DNA of 64,000 nt from Treponema brennaborense (GCA_023666275.1 JAMPCJ010000002.1:248001-312000), one strand, 5' to 3'. Numbered from the stretch's first letter, positions 47,850 to 56,378 are shown. Numbers and translations: made by a program. The notes: a model not told the origin generated them from the sequence alone.

Positions 47850-48542
47850 TCATTTTGACGCAGAATGCGGAGCTGCCGGAATATGCGCATTCTCATCCGA
47901 ATCGGAAGCACCGCAATTCCAGCATCTTGTCAGCAGCGGCACAAGCATTCCGCCGGCAGCATTGCCGATTATAACAACGGCAATAAACGCCAGATTCCGC
48001 AGCGAAGCAAATGCTTGCATCCCGAAAACGATTCCGTTATACAGCGAATCGGCAATAGAATGTTCAAAGCCGCATAAAATAAATGTCGGAATATAAAGGA
48101 AACAGCCTATTTTATTTCCGCGTTTCCAGGTATCAACGGCGAGATACATTAAAAAGCCGCAAAAAAACGCGGAAACGCCGGAGCGTATAAGCGGCGAAGC
48201 GAGTTTTGTTTCATACAGATTGGCAGCAACGGGTTTAATTTCCGGAAACACATACGATGCGGCGATTCCGAGCAGAAAAGTCGACAAAAGATTAAAAACG
48301 AGCGTAAGCACAACAAGACTTTCATATTTGACGTCGCGGAAATGATACGCAATATAGCCGACTTTTCCCGTATACAAACCGAAACCGTATTCCAAAATTG
48401 TAAAAAGTCCTGCGGAAAATAAAACCGCACCGAGCCAAACGATTCCTTTTGAAATACATGAAAGATAAACAATTCCGCCGACACATATCGAAAATCCGGC
48501 AAGAACAGACTTTTTTATATCAGAAACTGCTGCTGAGTTCAT
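47850..48542 (-). CDS. Formate/nitrite transporter (FNT) family channel
   Basis: About 230 residues with six predicted membrane segments. FNT features: AGFSICVGGIVYLSC near the N-terminus, KLASPLIRSGVSAFFCGFLMYLAV and CGFEHSIADSLYNGIVFGM (the conserved central His of the pore). Members pass formate, lactate, nitrite or hydrosulfide. In a fermenting treponeme, formate or short-chain acid is plausible. The ATG at 48542 has AGAGG upstream. It sits next to the oad operon but is separately arranged. Confidence 0.88.
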   Translation of the reverse strand: MNSAAVSDIKKSVLAGFSICVGGIVYLSCISKGIVWLGAVLFSAGLFTILEYGFGLYTGKVGYIAYHFRDVKYESLVVLTLVFNLLSTFLLGIAASYVFPEIKPVAANLYETKLASPLIRSGVSAFFCGFLMYLAVDTWKRGNKIGCFLYIPTFILCGFEHSIADSLYNGIVFGMQAFASLRNLAFIAVVIIGNAAGGMLVPLLTRCWNCGASDSDENAHIPAAPHSASK

Positions 48543-48594
48543 AAAACAAGCCTCTATGAAGAATGAACTATAACGCAAAGCGTCAGAATTTAAC

Positions 48595-48903
48595 TTATTT
48601 CAGCGAATCCTGCCGTTTTTCAATTTCCGCACGGCATTCGGTTATTCCGCCGATAATTTCAGCGAATTTCGCATCCGAAAGCGAAATTTGTGCGCCGCTG
48701 TCTTTTTCAAACGCATCGTACACCGCAAGCCCCAAAACGGCAAGCTGTTTCTGCATTTTCGATTCCAGCTGTTTTATTTCAATCCGAGCGACGCTTTTTC
48801 CTCCGAAATCTTCAATAGAAGCATTCGCCTTGGCAAGCGCTTCTTTGGAAATTTCAACGCTTTTATCCAAATAATTTTTCATCAATTCGGCAAGGGTGCT
48901 CAT
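48595..48903 (-). CDS. Small helical protein coupled to the PUR-domain gene
   Basis: A 102-residue protein predicted to be mostly helical with coiled-coil character (KQLESKMQKQLAVLGLAVYDAFEKD, GGITECRAEIEKRQD). No named family is recognised. Its start overlaps the PUR gene stop by 4 bases (ATGA), so the two are translated as a pair, which points to related function. Highly charged and soluble, with no signal peptide. Confidence 0.65.
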   Translation of the reverse strand: MSTLAELMKNYLDKSVEISKEALAKANASIEDFGGKSVARIEIKQLESKMQKQLAVLGLAVYDAFEKDSGAQISLSDAKFAEIIGGITECRAEIEKRQDSLK

Positions 48904-49292
48904 ACATTCCTCTTTGATACAACATGCAGCTTCCCTGTCCGGCGGATACCGTCGTCAAGGCGTTCGTCGGAATCCGAAGACGTTTTTTTGCGGTACACGC
49001 GCTTTTTGGGGAATTCTTCGGAAGCGTTTTTTGCCGCACGCTTTTCGGCTGCCAGACGGCGGCGTTCGCGCTGATCTTTTTCGATAAAAGAAAGCGAATT
49101 ATCCATTCCGTGCAGAAATTTTTTCATATCTTCCGCGAAAACAACAATGGCATGCCGTTCCGATTCTTCGTTCCTTTTGCTTTCGACAATCTGAAGAAAA
49201 ACATCGCCGGCACGATTCTCTTTGACATTAAAAAAATACGCCCTGTTATCGAGCATCACCTGCGTCGTAAATAATTCGCCTCGAATACTCAT
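48900..49292 (-). CDS. PUR-domain nucleic-acid-binding protein (BpuR-like)
   Basis: About 130 residues. Residues 1-70 match the single-PUR protein of spirochaetes: IRGELFTTQVML, RAYFFNVKENRAGDVFL, IVESKRNEESERHAIVVFAEDMKKF, which align with Borrelia BpuR by eye. PUR domains bind single- and double-stranded DNA and RNA. The basic Lys/Arg-rich C-terminal tail (about 75-130, KDQRERRRLAAEKRAAKN, PKKRVYRKKTS) adds nucleic-acid affinity. GAGG precedes the ATG at 49292; longer in-frame starts lack the family fit. Role in this organism is inferred. Confidence 0.85.
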   Translation of the reverse strand: MSIRGELFTTQVMLDNRAYFFNVKENRAGDVFLQIVESKRNEESERHAIVVFAEDMKKFLHGMDNSLSFIEKDQRERRRLAAEKRAAKNASEEFPKKRVYRKKTSSDSDERLDDGIRRTGKLHVVSKRNV

Positions 49293-49409
49293 ATTAACCT
49301 CAAAATCTAAAACTGCTGACATTTCAAAGATAGCATATTGCATCACTATTTTCAATATCAGCGAATTATCGACTGAATCCGCAAAAAAATATAGCCGCGC
49401 CGCTTTGCA

Positions 49410-50309
49410 TTATACGTGATGAAGCAGCGCCTGTTCAACGCTGTCAATCACATCATCCGGCGTGGAAGCGCCTGCCGTAAGTCCCACAGCCGGAAACGTA
49501 AAAAAAACAGGAGGAATGTCATCGGCGCTTTCTATGAGCGCGGCGGCGGGACACAATTCTTCGGCGGTAGTAAAAAGCCGCTGCGTATTTGCGGAACGGC
49601 GCCCGCCGATTACCAGCACGCCGCTGACTTGACCGCATAAACGGCGCAGCGCGTTTTGGCGTTCTTCCGTCGCGGGGCAAATGGTATCGAGAACCTGCAA
49701 ATCTTTCATCTTTCCGCGCAAAATTTCTGCCACGGCAGCGTATTCCGAACGGCTGATTGTTGTCTGCGAAAGCAAAACGGCAGGAGTCTGCGGAAAATAT
49801 TCTTCGGCGCGTTTTGTATTTTCGATTACCGCGCAGTGCCTGCCGGCATATCCTGCCACAGCGGCGACCTCTCCGTGGTTTTTGTCGCCGGCTATAATAA
49901 CATGGCAGCCGCGTTCCGCAAACACAGCTGCGCGTTTTTGATTTGCCAGCACACGCGGGCATGTCGCATCGACAATAGTACAGTTTTTCTGTTCCAGTTT
50001 CTGCCGGACATCCGGGGGCACACCGTGCGCACGGATAATGACAACGGCATGCTCCTGCGAGTTTATTGAATCGATTTCCGATTCCCGAAGGATTGTAAGC
50101 CCGCGGCGGCCGAGCGACTCCAATACCGACGGATTATGGATAAGCGGTCCGAGCGTATATACCGATGTTCCTTTCGGCGCAGAATTAAGCGCCATTTCGG
50201 CAGCTTCAACTGCCCGCCGCACGCCCATGCAGTAACCGAGAATATCCGCGCGGACAACAGTTCTTACGGCGGAAATCGGAGAATCTGTTTTATCAGTCTG
50301 CGGCGCCAT
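49410..50309 (-). CDS. ispH: 4-hydroxy-3-methylbut-2-enyl diphosphate reductase
   Basis: About 299 residues, last step of the MEP isoprenoid route (HMBPP to IPP/DMAPP) using a 4Fe-4S cluster. The three cluster Cys are in LGYCMGVRRAV (Cys27), IVDATCP and LDTICPAT; His segments are LIHNPSVLESLGRRGL, IRAHGVPP and AGDKNHGEV. The end has LTAGASTPDDVID. The ATG at 50309 is within the end of the acyl-CoA synthetase gene (17-base overlap); longer in-frame readings extend deeper into that gene without family similarity. Confidence 0.93.
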   Translation of the reverse strand: MAPQTDKTDSPISAVRTVVRADILGYCMGVRRAVEAAEMALNSAPKGTSVYTLGPLIHNPSVLESLGRRGLTILRESEIDSINSQEHAVVIIRAHGVPPDVRQKLEQKNCTIVDATCPRVLANQKRAAVFAERGCHVIIAGDKNHGEVAAVAGYAGRHCAVIENTKRAEEYFPQTPAVLLSQTTISRSEYAAVAEILRGKMKDLQVLDTICPATEERQNALRRLCGQVSGVLVIGGRRSANTQRLFTTAEELCPAAALIESADDIPPVFFTFPAVGLTAGASTPDDVIDSVEQALLHHV

Positions 50310-52014
50310 TTTCCGAAGGAACGGACTGCTGCGCGCCGTCTTTTGCGCGGATCGCTTTGCGCATAATTTTTCCGCTCGCTGTTTTTGGCAGGGCGTCGAC
50401 AAATTCCACAATGCGCGGATATTTATATGGCGCCGTTGTTGTTTTGACAAAACGCTGAATATCTTTTACCAGTTCATCATTGCCCGGCTTATATGAAGAT
50501 GCAAGCACGATTGTCGCCTTTACAACCTGTCCGCGAACCGGATCCGGCGCGCCGGTAACCGCGCATTCCACAACGGCAGGATGCTGCATCAAAACGCTTT
50601 CCACTTCAAACGTTCCGATGCGGTAACCGGAGCATTTTATCACATCGTCGCGCCGGCCGACGAACCAATAATATCCGTCAGTATCCCGCCATGCAGTGTC
50701 GCCGGTACAGTAATATCCGTCTTTGAATACGGCGGCTGTTTTTTCCGGTTCGCCGTAATATTCCACGACAAGACCGGGAAACCGTCCTTTGTCCAGTTTA
50801 AAACACAGTTCGCCCACAACGCCGCTTTCGCATTCCTCGCCGTCTTCATCCCGCAGAACAACCGAATAATACGGAGCGGGTTTCCCGATCGAACCCGGCT
50901 TGATTTTTTCGCCTTCAAAATTGAACAAAGAAACGGTTGTTTCGCTTTGCCCGAAACCTTCGGTAACATCAAGTCCCGTTATTTTTTTCCATTTGTTGAA
51001 TACTTCTTCCGAAAGCGGTTCGCCCGCCGTGGAACAATGCGCAAGCGACGATAAATCTATGTGCGACAAATCTTCCTGAATTAAAAAGCGGTAAATAGTC
51101 GGCGGCGCGCAAAATGTGGTGATTTTATATTTTTCCACTTGATGCAGCAAATCAATCGGCTTGAACTTCGCATGATAATCATACACAAACAATGCCGTTT
51201 CGCAAATCCATTGCCCGTACAAACGTCCCCAGGAAGTTTTTGCCCAGCCGGAATCGGCAACGGTCAAATGAAGCCCGCCTTTTTGAACATGCTGCCAGTA
51301 CTTTGCCGTAACAATATGACCGAGCGGATACAAAAAATCGTGCACGGCGAGCTTCGGATGGCTTGTCGTGCCGGACGTGAAATATCCGAGCATAAGATCG
51401 CTGTTTTTCGAAACGGAACTGCGGTCGAGTTTCGGGAACGGCGGCGCATTTCTGCATCCTGCAGTAAAGTCCAGCCAGCCATTCGGAACGTATTCCGGCA
51501 CGCGGTTAACGCCGAATTCATTGACAAATACACGCTTTTTTACGGTAGGAGAATCGGGCATAGCGTCATCGACATGCTTTATCACGGCGGCATCATTGAC
51601 GGCAACAATCATTTTTATCGATGCGGCGTTATTCCGATACACAAGATCTTCGCGCGTAAGCATGTGCGTTGCGGGAATCGCGACTGCGCCGATTTTATGC
51701 AGCGCAATCATGGAAATCCAGAATTCATACCTGCGCTGCAAAATGAGCATCACAAAATCGCCGCGGCGAATACCGTGCTGCATAAAAAAAGACGCCGCCT
51801 GATCCGAAAACTTTTTCATCATATCGAATGTTATGCTGTAAAAATCGCCGTCATCATTTGTCCAGACAAGCGCCGGCGAATCGGGCGTTTTTTCGGCGAG
51901 AACATCCATAACATCGTAGCCGAAATTGAAATTTTCGGGGATGCGGAGTTCGTAATTTTGTTTAAAATCAGTATATGACGAAAATTCCGTTCTGGTTAAA
52001 AATACTTCTTCCAT
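50293..52014 (-). CDS. Acyl-CoA synthetase (AMP-forming), copy A
   Basis: About 573 residues of the ANL superfamily, closest to acetyl/medium-chain acyl-CoA synthetases. Motifs: GYFTSGTTSHPK (ATP P-loop), GYYCTGDTAWRD, GRRDDVIKCSGYRIGTFEVES hinge and the C-terminal catalytic Lys in PKTASGKIMRKAIR. It adenylates a carboxylic acid and transfers it to CoA; chain length cannot be told. The ATG at 52014 corresponds to the start of copy B (MEEVFL). It follows its XRE-cupin regulator by 57 bases. Residues encoded at 50380-50630 are almost identical to copy B while the N-terminus is much more diverged. Confidence 0.9.
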   Translation of the reverse strand: MEEVFLTRTEFSSYTDFKQNYELRIPENFNFGYDVMDVLAEKTPDSPALVWTNDDGDFYSITFDMMKKFSDQAASFFMQHGIRRGDFVMLILQRRYEFWISMIALHKIGAVAIPATHMLTREDLVYRNNAASIKMIVAVNDAAVIKHVDDAMPDSPTVKKRVFVNEFGVNRVPEYVPNGWLDFTAGCRNAPPFPKLDRSSVSKNSDLMLGYFTSGTTSHPKLAVHDFLYPLGHIVTAKYWQHVQKGGLHLTVADSGWAKTSWGRLYGQWICETALFVYDYHAKFKPIDLLHQVEKYKITTFCAPPTIYRFLIQEDLSHIDLSSLAHCSTAGEPLSEEVFNKWKKITGLDVTEGFGQSETTVSLFNFEGEKIKPGSIGKPAPYYSVVLRDEDGEECESGVVGELCFKLDKGRFPGLVVEYYGEPEKTAAVFKDGYYCTGDTAWRDTDGYYWFVGRRDDVIKCSGYRIGTFEVESVLMQHPAVVECAVTGAPDPVRGQVVKATIVLASSYKPGNDELVKDIQRFVKTTTAPYKYPRIVEFVDALPKTASGKIMRKAIRAKDGAQQSVPSENGAAD

Positions 52015-52071
52015 TCTTTGCAAATTCACCTTTCTGCGTGGTTTATGTATTTTTTACGGCGCACCGATTTT

Positions 52072-52623
52072 TCAGAGAATGACCGTCAAAAAACGGCAGC
52101 GCTTATCATCTGCATTCTGCATTCCGTGCGGCTTTGACGAATCGAAATACAGCGAATCGCCTTCTTTCAGCACTATTTCGGCATCGCCGATGAAAATTCT
52201 GACGGTTCCTTCTATTACGTAATTAAATTCCTGTCCGGGATGCGTTGTTTTATGCACTTCCGGAATATCGCCGGGATTGATAGTTACCAAAAACGGATCC
52301 GCTTTTCTGTTTGCGTAGCCGAAAGCCAGCGACTGAAAATTATAATCCGCAAGACGATCAACGGCAACACCTTTATCTTTTTTTGTGATGAAATAATCGA
52401 CCGGATGCGGCGTTTCGCCCGACAAAAACGCGGTCATGTCTATATTATATTTTTTCGAGATGCAAAACAATACACTCAGCGGAATATCGACGGTTCCCGT
52501 TTCATATCTGCGGTACTCGTCTTCCGTAATGCCGCAGACAGCGGCTGCGGCGGCAACAGAAACATCGAGAACATCACGGAGTCCTTTCAGCCTGTCCGCG
52601 ACAGCTTTCATCTGACTATTCAT
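52072..52623 (-). CDS. XRE-family regulator with C-terminal cupin, copy A
   Basis: About 183 residues. N-terminal helix-turn-helix (about 5-60: MKAVADRLKGLRDVLDVS, GITEDEYRRYETGTVDIPLS) followed by a cupin_2 sensor domain (about 110-180: HPGQEFNYVIEGTVRIFIG, LKEGDSLYFDSSKPHGM). This class typically senses a small metabolite and represses a nearby catabolic gene. GAGAGGA sits before the ATG at 52623. Between it and the upstream copy B synthetase are a terminator and a C9/G9 tract. Confidence 0.9.
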   Translation of the reverse strand: MNSQMKAVADRLKGLRDVLDVSVAAAAAVCGITEDEYRRYETGTVDIPLSVLFCISKKYNIDMTAFLSGETPHPVDYFITKKDKGVAVDRLADYNFQSLAFGYANRKADPFLVTINPGDIPEVHKTTHPGQEFNYVIEGTVRIFIGDAEIVLKEGDSLYFDSSKPHGMQNADDKRCRFLTVIL

Positions 52624-52707
52624 ATAATTCCTCTCCATAAAAAACCAAAAGCGCAGCTTCGGCTTCGAAATTGATTTTTTTATTGTTCCGCAGCGGACCG
52701 AAAAACA

Positions 52708-52735
52708 ATGCCGCCCGAAATTTTTCGTGCGGCAT
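52708..52735 (-). terminator. Terminator-like hairpin between the two cassettes
   Basis: Perfect arms ATGCCGC (52708-52714) and GCGGCAT (52729-52735) with inner CGAAA/TTTCG pairing; on the minus strand T5 follows. A second GCCGC/GCGGC hairpin with TTTT lies near 52800-52835. Confidence 0.6.
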
Positions 52736-52760
52736 GCAGCAAAATTTTCCGTGAAGAGCT

Positions 52761-52769
52761 CCCCCCCCC
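52761..52769 (-). repeat. Homopolymeric G9 tract (minus strand) upstream of XRE-cupin copy A
   Basis: Nine Cs on the plus strand, in the gap between synthetase B and regulator A, about 140 bases before the ATG at 52623. Poly-G tracts near treponemal promoters alter transcription by slippage. Confidence 0.85.
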
Positions 52770-52880
52770 GCTATTTGCAGCGAAGCCCCTCACACAAAAG
52801 CCGCAGCACAATGCTCGCGCGCCGCGGTTTCACAGCTTTGCACAGCAGGCGCGCAAAAGCTGCTTCCCGTTCCGGAATTT

Positions 52881-54629
52881 TTATTCGCTGACGGGTGCGG
52901 CATTCCCGTTGTCCTGCGCGCGTATGGCAACCCGCCGAATTTTTCCGCTGATCGTTTTCGGCAGTTCTTCGACAAATTCCACGATGCGCGGATATTTGTA
53001 CGGCGCCGTCGTTGTTTTGACAAAACGCTGAATGTCTTTCACCAATTCATCATTGCCGGGCTTATACGAGGAAGCCAGCACAATTGTCGCCTTTACAACC
53101 TGTCCGCGAATCGGATCCGGCGCCGCCGTCACAGCGCATTCCACGACGGCAGGATGCTGCATCAAAACGCTTTCCACTTCAAACGTTCCGATGCGGTAGC
53201 CGGAGCATTTTATCACATCATCGGATCTGCCGACAAACCAAAAAAAGCCGTCTTCATCACGCCAGGCGGTATCTCCGGTAAAATAATATCCGTCATGCAC
53301 AGCGGATTTATTTTTTTCCTCGTCGCGGTAATATTCGCGGAACAATCCCGGAAAACGCCCGTTGTCCAATTTAAACGCTATCTCGCCTATTTCGCCGTCC
53401 GCGCATTCTTCCAAATTTTCGTCAAGCAGCATCGTGTTGTAATACGGAGCCGGACGTCCGATTGAGCCCGGCTTTACTTTTTCGCTGCCGAAATTAAGCA
53501 GAGAAAGCGCCGTTTCAGTTTGCCCGAAACCTTCTTTTAATTCAAGCCCCGTAATGGCTTTCCATTTATTGAACACTTCTTCCGAAAGCGGCTCGCCTGC
53601 CGTAGAACAATGTTCCAGCGAAGACAAATCGAAATGCGATAAATCTTCCTGAATCAAAAAGCGATAAATTGTCGGCGGCGCGCAGAAAGAAGTAACGCGG
53701 TGTTTTTCTATTTGATGAATAAGATCGATCGGCTTAAAGCGCGCATGATAATCATACACGAAAACGGCGCATTCACAAATCCACTGCCCGTATAATTTGC
53801 CCCAAACGGCTTTGCCCCAGCCGGTATCGGCGACGGTAAGATGCAGTCCGCCTTTTTTTACATTCTGCCAATATTTCGCCGTAACGATATGACCGAGCGG
53901 ATAGGTAAAATCGTGCGCGACAAGTTTGGGATGGCTTGTCGTGCCGGACGTAAAATATCCGAGCATAATATCTTCGTTTTCGTTTAACTGCGCGCGGTCG
54001 GGCGGAACAAAGGCCGGTGCGGATGCGGCGCCGGAAGTAAAATCAATCCAGCCTTCCGGCAGCACGGCAGCTTCATGCGCGGTGCCGTCCGGAGAAACAT
54101 ACGATTCTCCGCAGCAGACATCAAAACCGTGCGGATTTACTGCAATGCGGACGCGCAGCGACGGAGATTCCGGCAGCGATTCATCAATGTGCTTGAGAAT
54201 ATCGCCGGAGTGAACGGCAACGACCGCCCGTATGTCGGCGGCATTATTGCGGTACACAATATCTTCTTTTGTCAGCATGTGCGTAGCGGGAATAACGGCG
54301 GCGCCGATTTTGTGCAGCGCCAGTATCGAAATCCAAAATTCATAGCGACGCTGGAGAATAAGCATCACGAAATCGCCCTTTTTGATTCCGCTTTGCATAA
54401 AAAACGAAGCCGCTGCGTCTGTCCGTTTTTTCAAATCGCCGAACGTGAATTCATGATACACGCCTTCGTCGTTAGTCCAAACAAGCGCGCGTTTATCGGG
54501 AATTTTAGCGGCAAGCGCATCGACGACATCGTATCCGTAATTAAAGTGTTCGGGAATTTTGATTGTATATGTATCCTTAAAATCCTGATATGATGAAAAT
54601 TCCGTTTTAGGCAAAAAAACTTCTTCCAT
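52881..54629 (-). CDS. Acyl-CoA synthetase (AMP-forming), copy B
   Basis: About 582 residues, paralogue of copy A with the same motifs: GYFTSGTTSHPK, GYYFTGDTAWRD, GRSDDVIKCSGYRIGTFEVES and PKTISGKIRRVAIR, so the catalytic Lys is kept. Compared with copy A, 4 of 85 residues differ in the segment CSGYRIG...LPKT, whereas 31 of the first 85 residues differ. A middle insertion (near residue 170-185) is also longer. AAAGGA precedes the ATG at 54629. Preceded by regulator B with a 83-base gap. Confidence 0.9.
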   Translation of the reverse strand: MEEVFLPKTEFSSYQDFKDTYTIKIPEHFNYGYDVVDALAAKIPDKRALVWTNDEGVYHEFTFGDLKKRTDAAASFFMQSGIKKGDFVMLILQRRYEFWISILALHKIGAAVIPATHMLTKEDIVYRNNAADIRAVVAVHSGDILKHIDESLPESPSLRVRIAVNPHGFDVCCGESYVSPDGTAHEAAVLPEGWIDFTSGAASAPAFVPPDRAQLNENEDIMLGYFTSGTTSHPKLVAHDFTYPLGHIVTAKYWQNVKKGGLHLTVADTGWGKAVWGKLYGQWICECAVFVYDYHARFKPIDLIHQIEKHRVTSFCAPPTIYRFLIQEDLSHFDLSSLEHCSTAGEPLSEEVFNKWKAITGLELKEGFGQTETALSLLNFGSEKVKPGSIGRPAPYYNTMLLDENLEECADGEIGEIAFKLDNGRFPGLFREYYRDEEKNKSAVHDGYYFTGDTAWRDEDGFFWFVGRSDDVIKCSGYRIGTFEVESVLMQHPAVVECAVTAAPDPIRGQVVKATIVLASSYKPGNDELVKDIQRFVKTTTAPYKYPRIVEFVEELPKTISGKIRRVAIRAQDNGNAAPVSE

Positions 54630-54712
54630 AAGATATATCCTTTTCAAACATGATAAAATAAGCGCGCGGCGGCGTTCACGGCAAAATGCCGGATACGATT
54701 AAAAACCGTCCG

Positions 54713-55264
54713 CTAAATAATTATCGCAAGGAATTTTGCCGGCTTGCCGTTCAGCGCCTGCATTCCGTGCTGCCGTGTCGCATCGAAATACAAAGAATCG
54801 CCGGCTTCGAGATCCATTGCCTTTCCGTCAACGACAATCCGCATTGTTCCCTCAAGCACGTAATTGAATTCATGTCCCGGATGAGAATTGAAATGTATTT
54901 CTTTTGTATTTTCCGGCGTTATGGTTACAATAAACGGATCGGCTTTCCGCCCCACAAAGCCGTAAGCAAGCGACTGATAATCATAGTCGCTTCTGCGGTC
55001 AACGGAAATGCCTCTGTTATGCTTTGTAAAAAAATAAGAGCGCATGTGCGGCTCTTTGCCGGAAATAAGCGTTGCCAAATCGATGCCGTATTTTTTTGCC
55101 ATGCACTGCAAAATGCCGACCGGAATATCGATTGTTCCGGTTTCATATAAGCTGTATTGTTCCGGCGTTATGCCGCAAACTTCCGCCGCTGTTTCAATAG
55201 AAACGTCCATAATATCGCGCAATCCTTTTAAGCGATCCGCGACAGCTTTTATTTCGTTGTCCAT
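54713..55264 (-). CDS. XRE-family regulator with C-terminal cupin, copy B
   Basis: About 183 residues, paralogue of copy A with the same HTH (KAVADRLKGLRDIMDVS, GITPEQYSLYETGTIDIPVG) and cupin (HPGHEFNYVLEGTMRIVVD, LEAGDSLYFDATRQHGMQ). The ATG at 55264 aligns with the copy A start; longer in-frame readings extend into the promoter repeats and are rejected. Upstream lie three AGTATAA repeats that could be its operator. Confidence 0.9.
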   Translation of the reverse strand: MDNEIKAVADRLKGLRDIMDVSIETAAEVCGITPEQYSLYETGTIDIPVGILQCMAKKYGIDLATLISGKEPHMRSYFFTKHNRGISVDRRSDYDYQSLAYGFVGRKADPFIVTITPENTKEIHFNSHPGHEFNYVLEGTMRIVVDGKAMDLEAGDSLYFDATRQHGMQALNGKPAKFLAIII

Positions 55265-55272
55265 GTTTGTAT

Positions 55273-55313
55273 AGTATAATTTTTTCAGTATAATTGCAAT
55301 ATCTTTAGTATAA
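55273..55313 (-). promoter_or_regulatory. Three AGTATAA repeats upstream of XRE-cupin copy B
   Basis: AGTATAA (TTATACT on the minus strand) at 55273-55279, 55287-55293 and 55307-55313. Each resembles a -10 element; together they may be overlapping promoters or binding sites for the regulator. Confidence 0.5.
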
Positions 55314-55345
55314 ATTAAAAACAACCGGCAGTAATATATCCGCGT

Positions 55346-55374
55346 TTGCACAAAACAACAGCACTGTGTATACT
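55346..55374 (+). promoter_or_regulatory. Promoter of the radical SAM gene
   Basis: TTGCAC (55346-55351), 17-bp spacer, TATACT (55369-55374), about 26 bases before the ATG at 55401. Confidence 0.6.
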
Positions 55375-55400
55375 TTTCGTCTTTGAAAAAAGGAACACAA

Positions 55401-56378
55401 ATGTTTTTACCGACAGAAATTATTTTTGCGCCGACGTCGGAATGCAATCTCCGCTGCGCCCACTGCTTTACGCGGCGGCACGGCAGGCAATTGGACAGCA
55501 AAACCGCAATACAGTTTCTGAAATCCTGCGTGCGGGAAAGCGGCGGACAAATACAGCGGATAGGATTTTCGGGCGGAGAACCGTTTCTGCGTCCGGAATT
55601 TATCGCGGAGCTTTCAGCGGAAGCCGCAGAACAGGATTTGCTGTTTGACCGGCTGATGACGAACGGAGATTTTTGGCAGACGGAAGCGGAACTTCGCGGA
55701 AAGCTTCAAATGATAACAAATGCCGGATTCGACGGAAAATTCGGTTTGAGCTTTGACTGCTTTCATAATCAGCCTGAAGAAAGAATCTTCACGTTTATAG
55801 AAACGGTTTTCGGCGTGTGCGGACAAAAAGACCGCATCGATATTTTGTCCGCAGTGCCGGCGCAGGGAAAAAAAGAAAAGCAGGAAGAGCATTTGCGGTT
55901 TCAAACACAGCTGCAAAACATTGCGGAGAAATTCGGCGGAACAATTTCCGGAAAAATAAACCGCAAAACGGGCTGCGGAACCGTGCTTGTTTCAAACAAA
56001 AACACGGGGCTGTACATGCCGGTATTCCGTTTTTCCCAGTCGCTTCATGCATCGCCGCAGCATCCGTGGAACGACCGCCGCTGGTTCAAAGACGACTTCT
56101 GCGAATACACCGGTCAAACGCTTTATGTTCATGCCGACGGAACCGTTGCGCCGTGCTGCGGTTTTGCAAACGAAGAAAAAGCGCTCTGCATAGGAACAAT
56201 ACACGATCCATATTCGCAGGTCATGGAAAACGCGCAGCGGAACCGCATTGTAAAATTGTGCTACGAAACGGGGCTTAACGCGTACCGCAAAAAATCGGAA
56301 AAACGCGGCGTCCGTTTTCCCGGAAAAACCGCCGATATGTGCATGTTCTGCGGCTGGCTGTGCCGTGAAAATTTATAA
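55401..56378 (+). CDS. Radical SAM protein with Cys-rich C-terminus
   Basis: About 325 residues. The radical SAM 4Fe-4S motif is CNLRCAHC near residue 14-21, followed by GFSGGEPFLRPEF (SAM contact) and a TIM-barrel-like core. The C-terminus has APCCGFAN and CMFCGWLC, additional Cys resembling a partial SPASM auxiliary-cluster domain. Such proteins modify peptides or complete enzyme cofactors, but no peptide or partner gene is visible nearby, so the substrate is unknown. AAGGA precedes the ATG at 55401; a TTG at 55383 is less likely. The stop overlaps alr (convergent) by 6 bases. Confidence 0.85.
   Translation: MFLPTEIIFAPTSECNLRCAHCFTRRHGRQLDSKTAIQFLKSCVRESGGQIQRIGFSGGEPFLRPEFIAELSAEAAEQDLLFDRLMTNGDFWQTEAELRGKLQMITNAGFDGKFGLSFDCFHNQPEERIFTFIETVFGVCGQKDRIDILSAVPAQGKKEKQEEHLRFQTQLQNIAEKFGGTISGKINRKTGCGTVLVSNKNTGLYMPVFRFSQSLHASPQHPWNDRRWFKDDFCEYTGQTLYVHADGTVAPCCGFANEEKALCIGTIHDPYSQVMENAQRNRIVKLCYETGLNAYRKKSEKRGVRFPGKTADMCMFCGWLCRENL

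Noticed and set aside
49410-50450. Longer ispH starting at 50450
   Set aside because: The first about 47 residues overlap the synthetase gene, match nothing in the family, and appear in the paralogous locus as a frame shadow.
52790-53023. A short minus frame resembling the N-terminal extension of the long ispH reading
   Set aside because: The likeness arises because both lie in another frame of the homologous 3' ends of the two acyl-CoA synthetase genes; it is not a separate gene.
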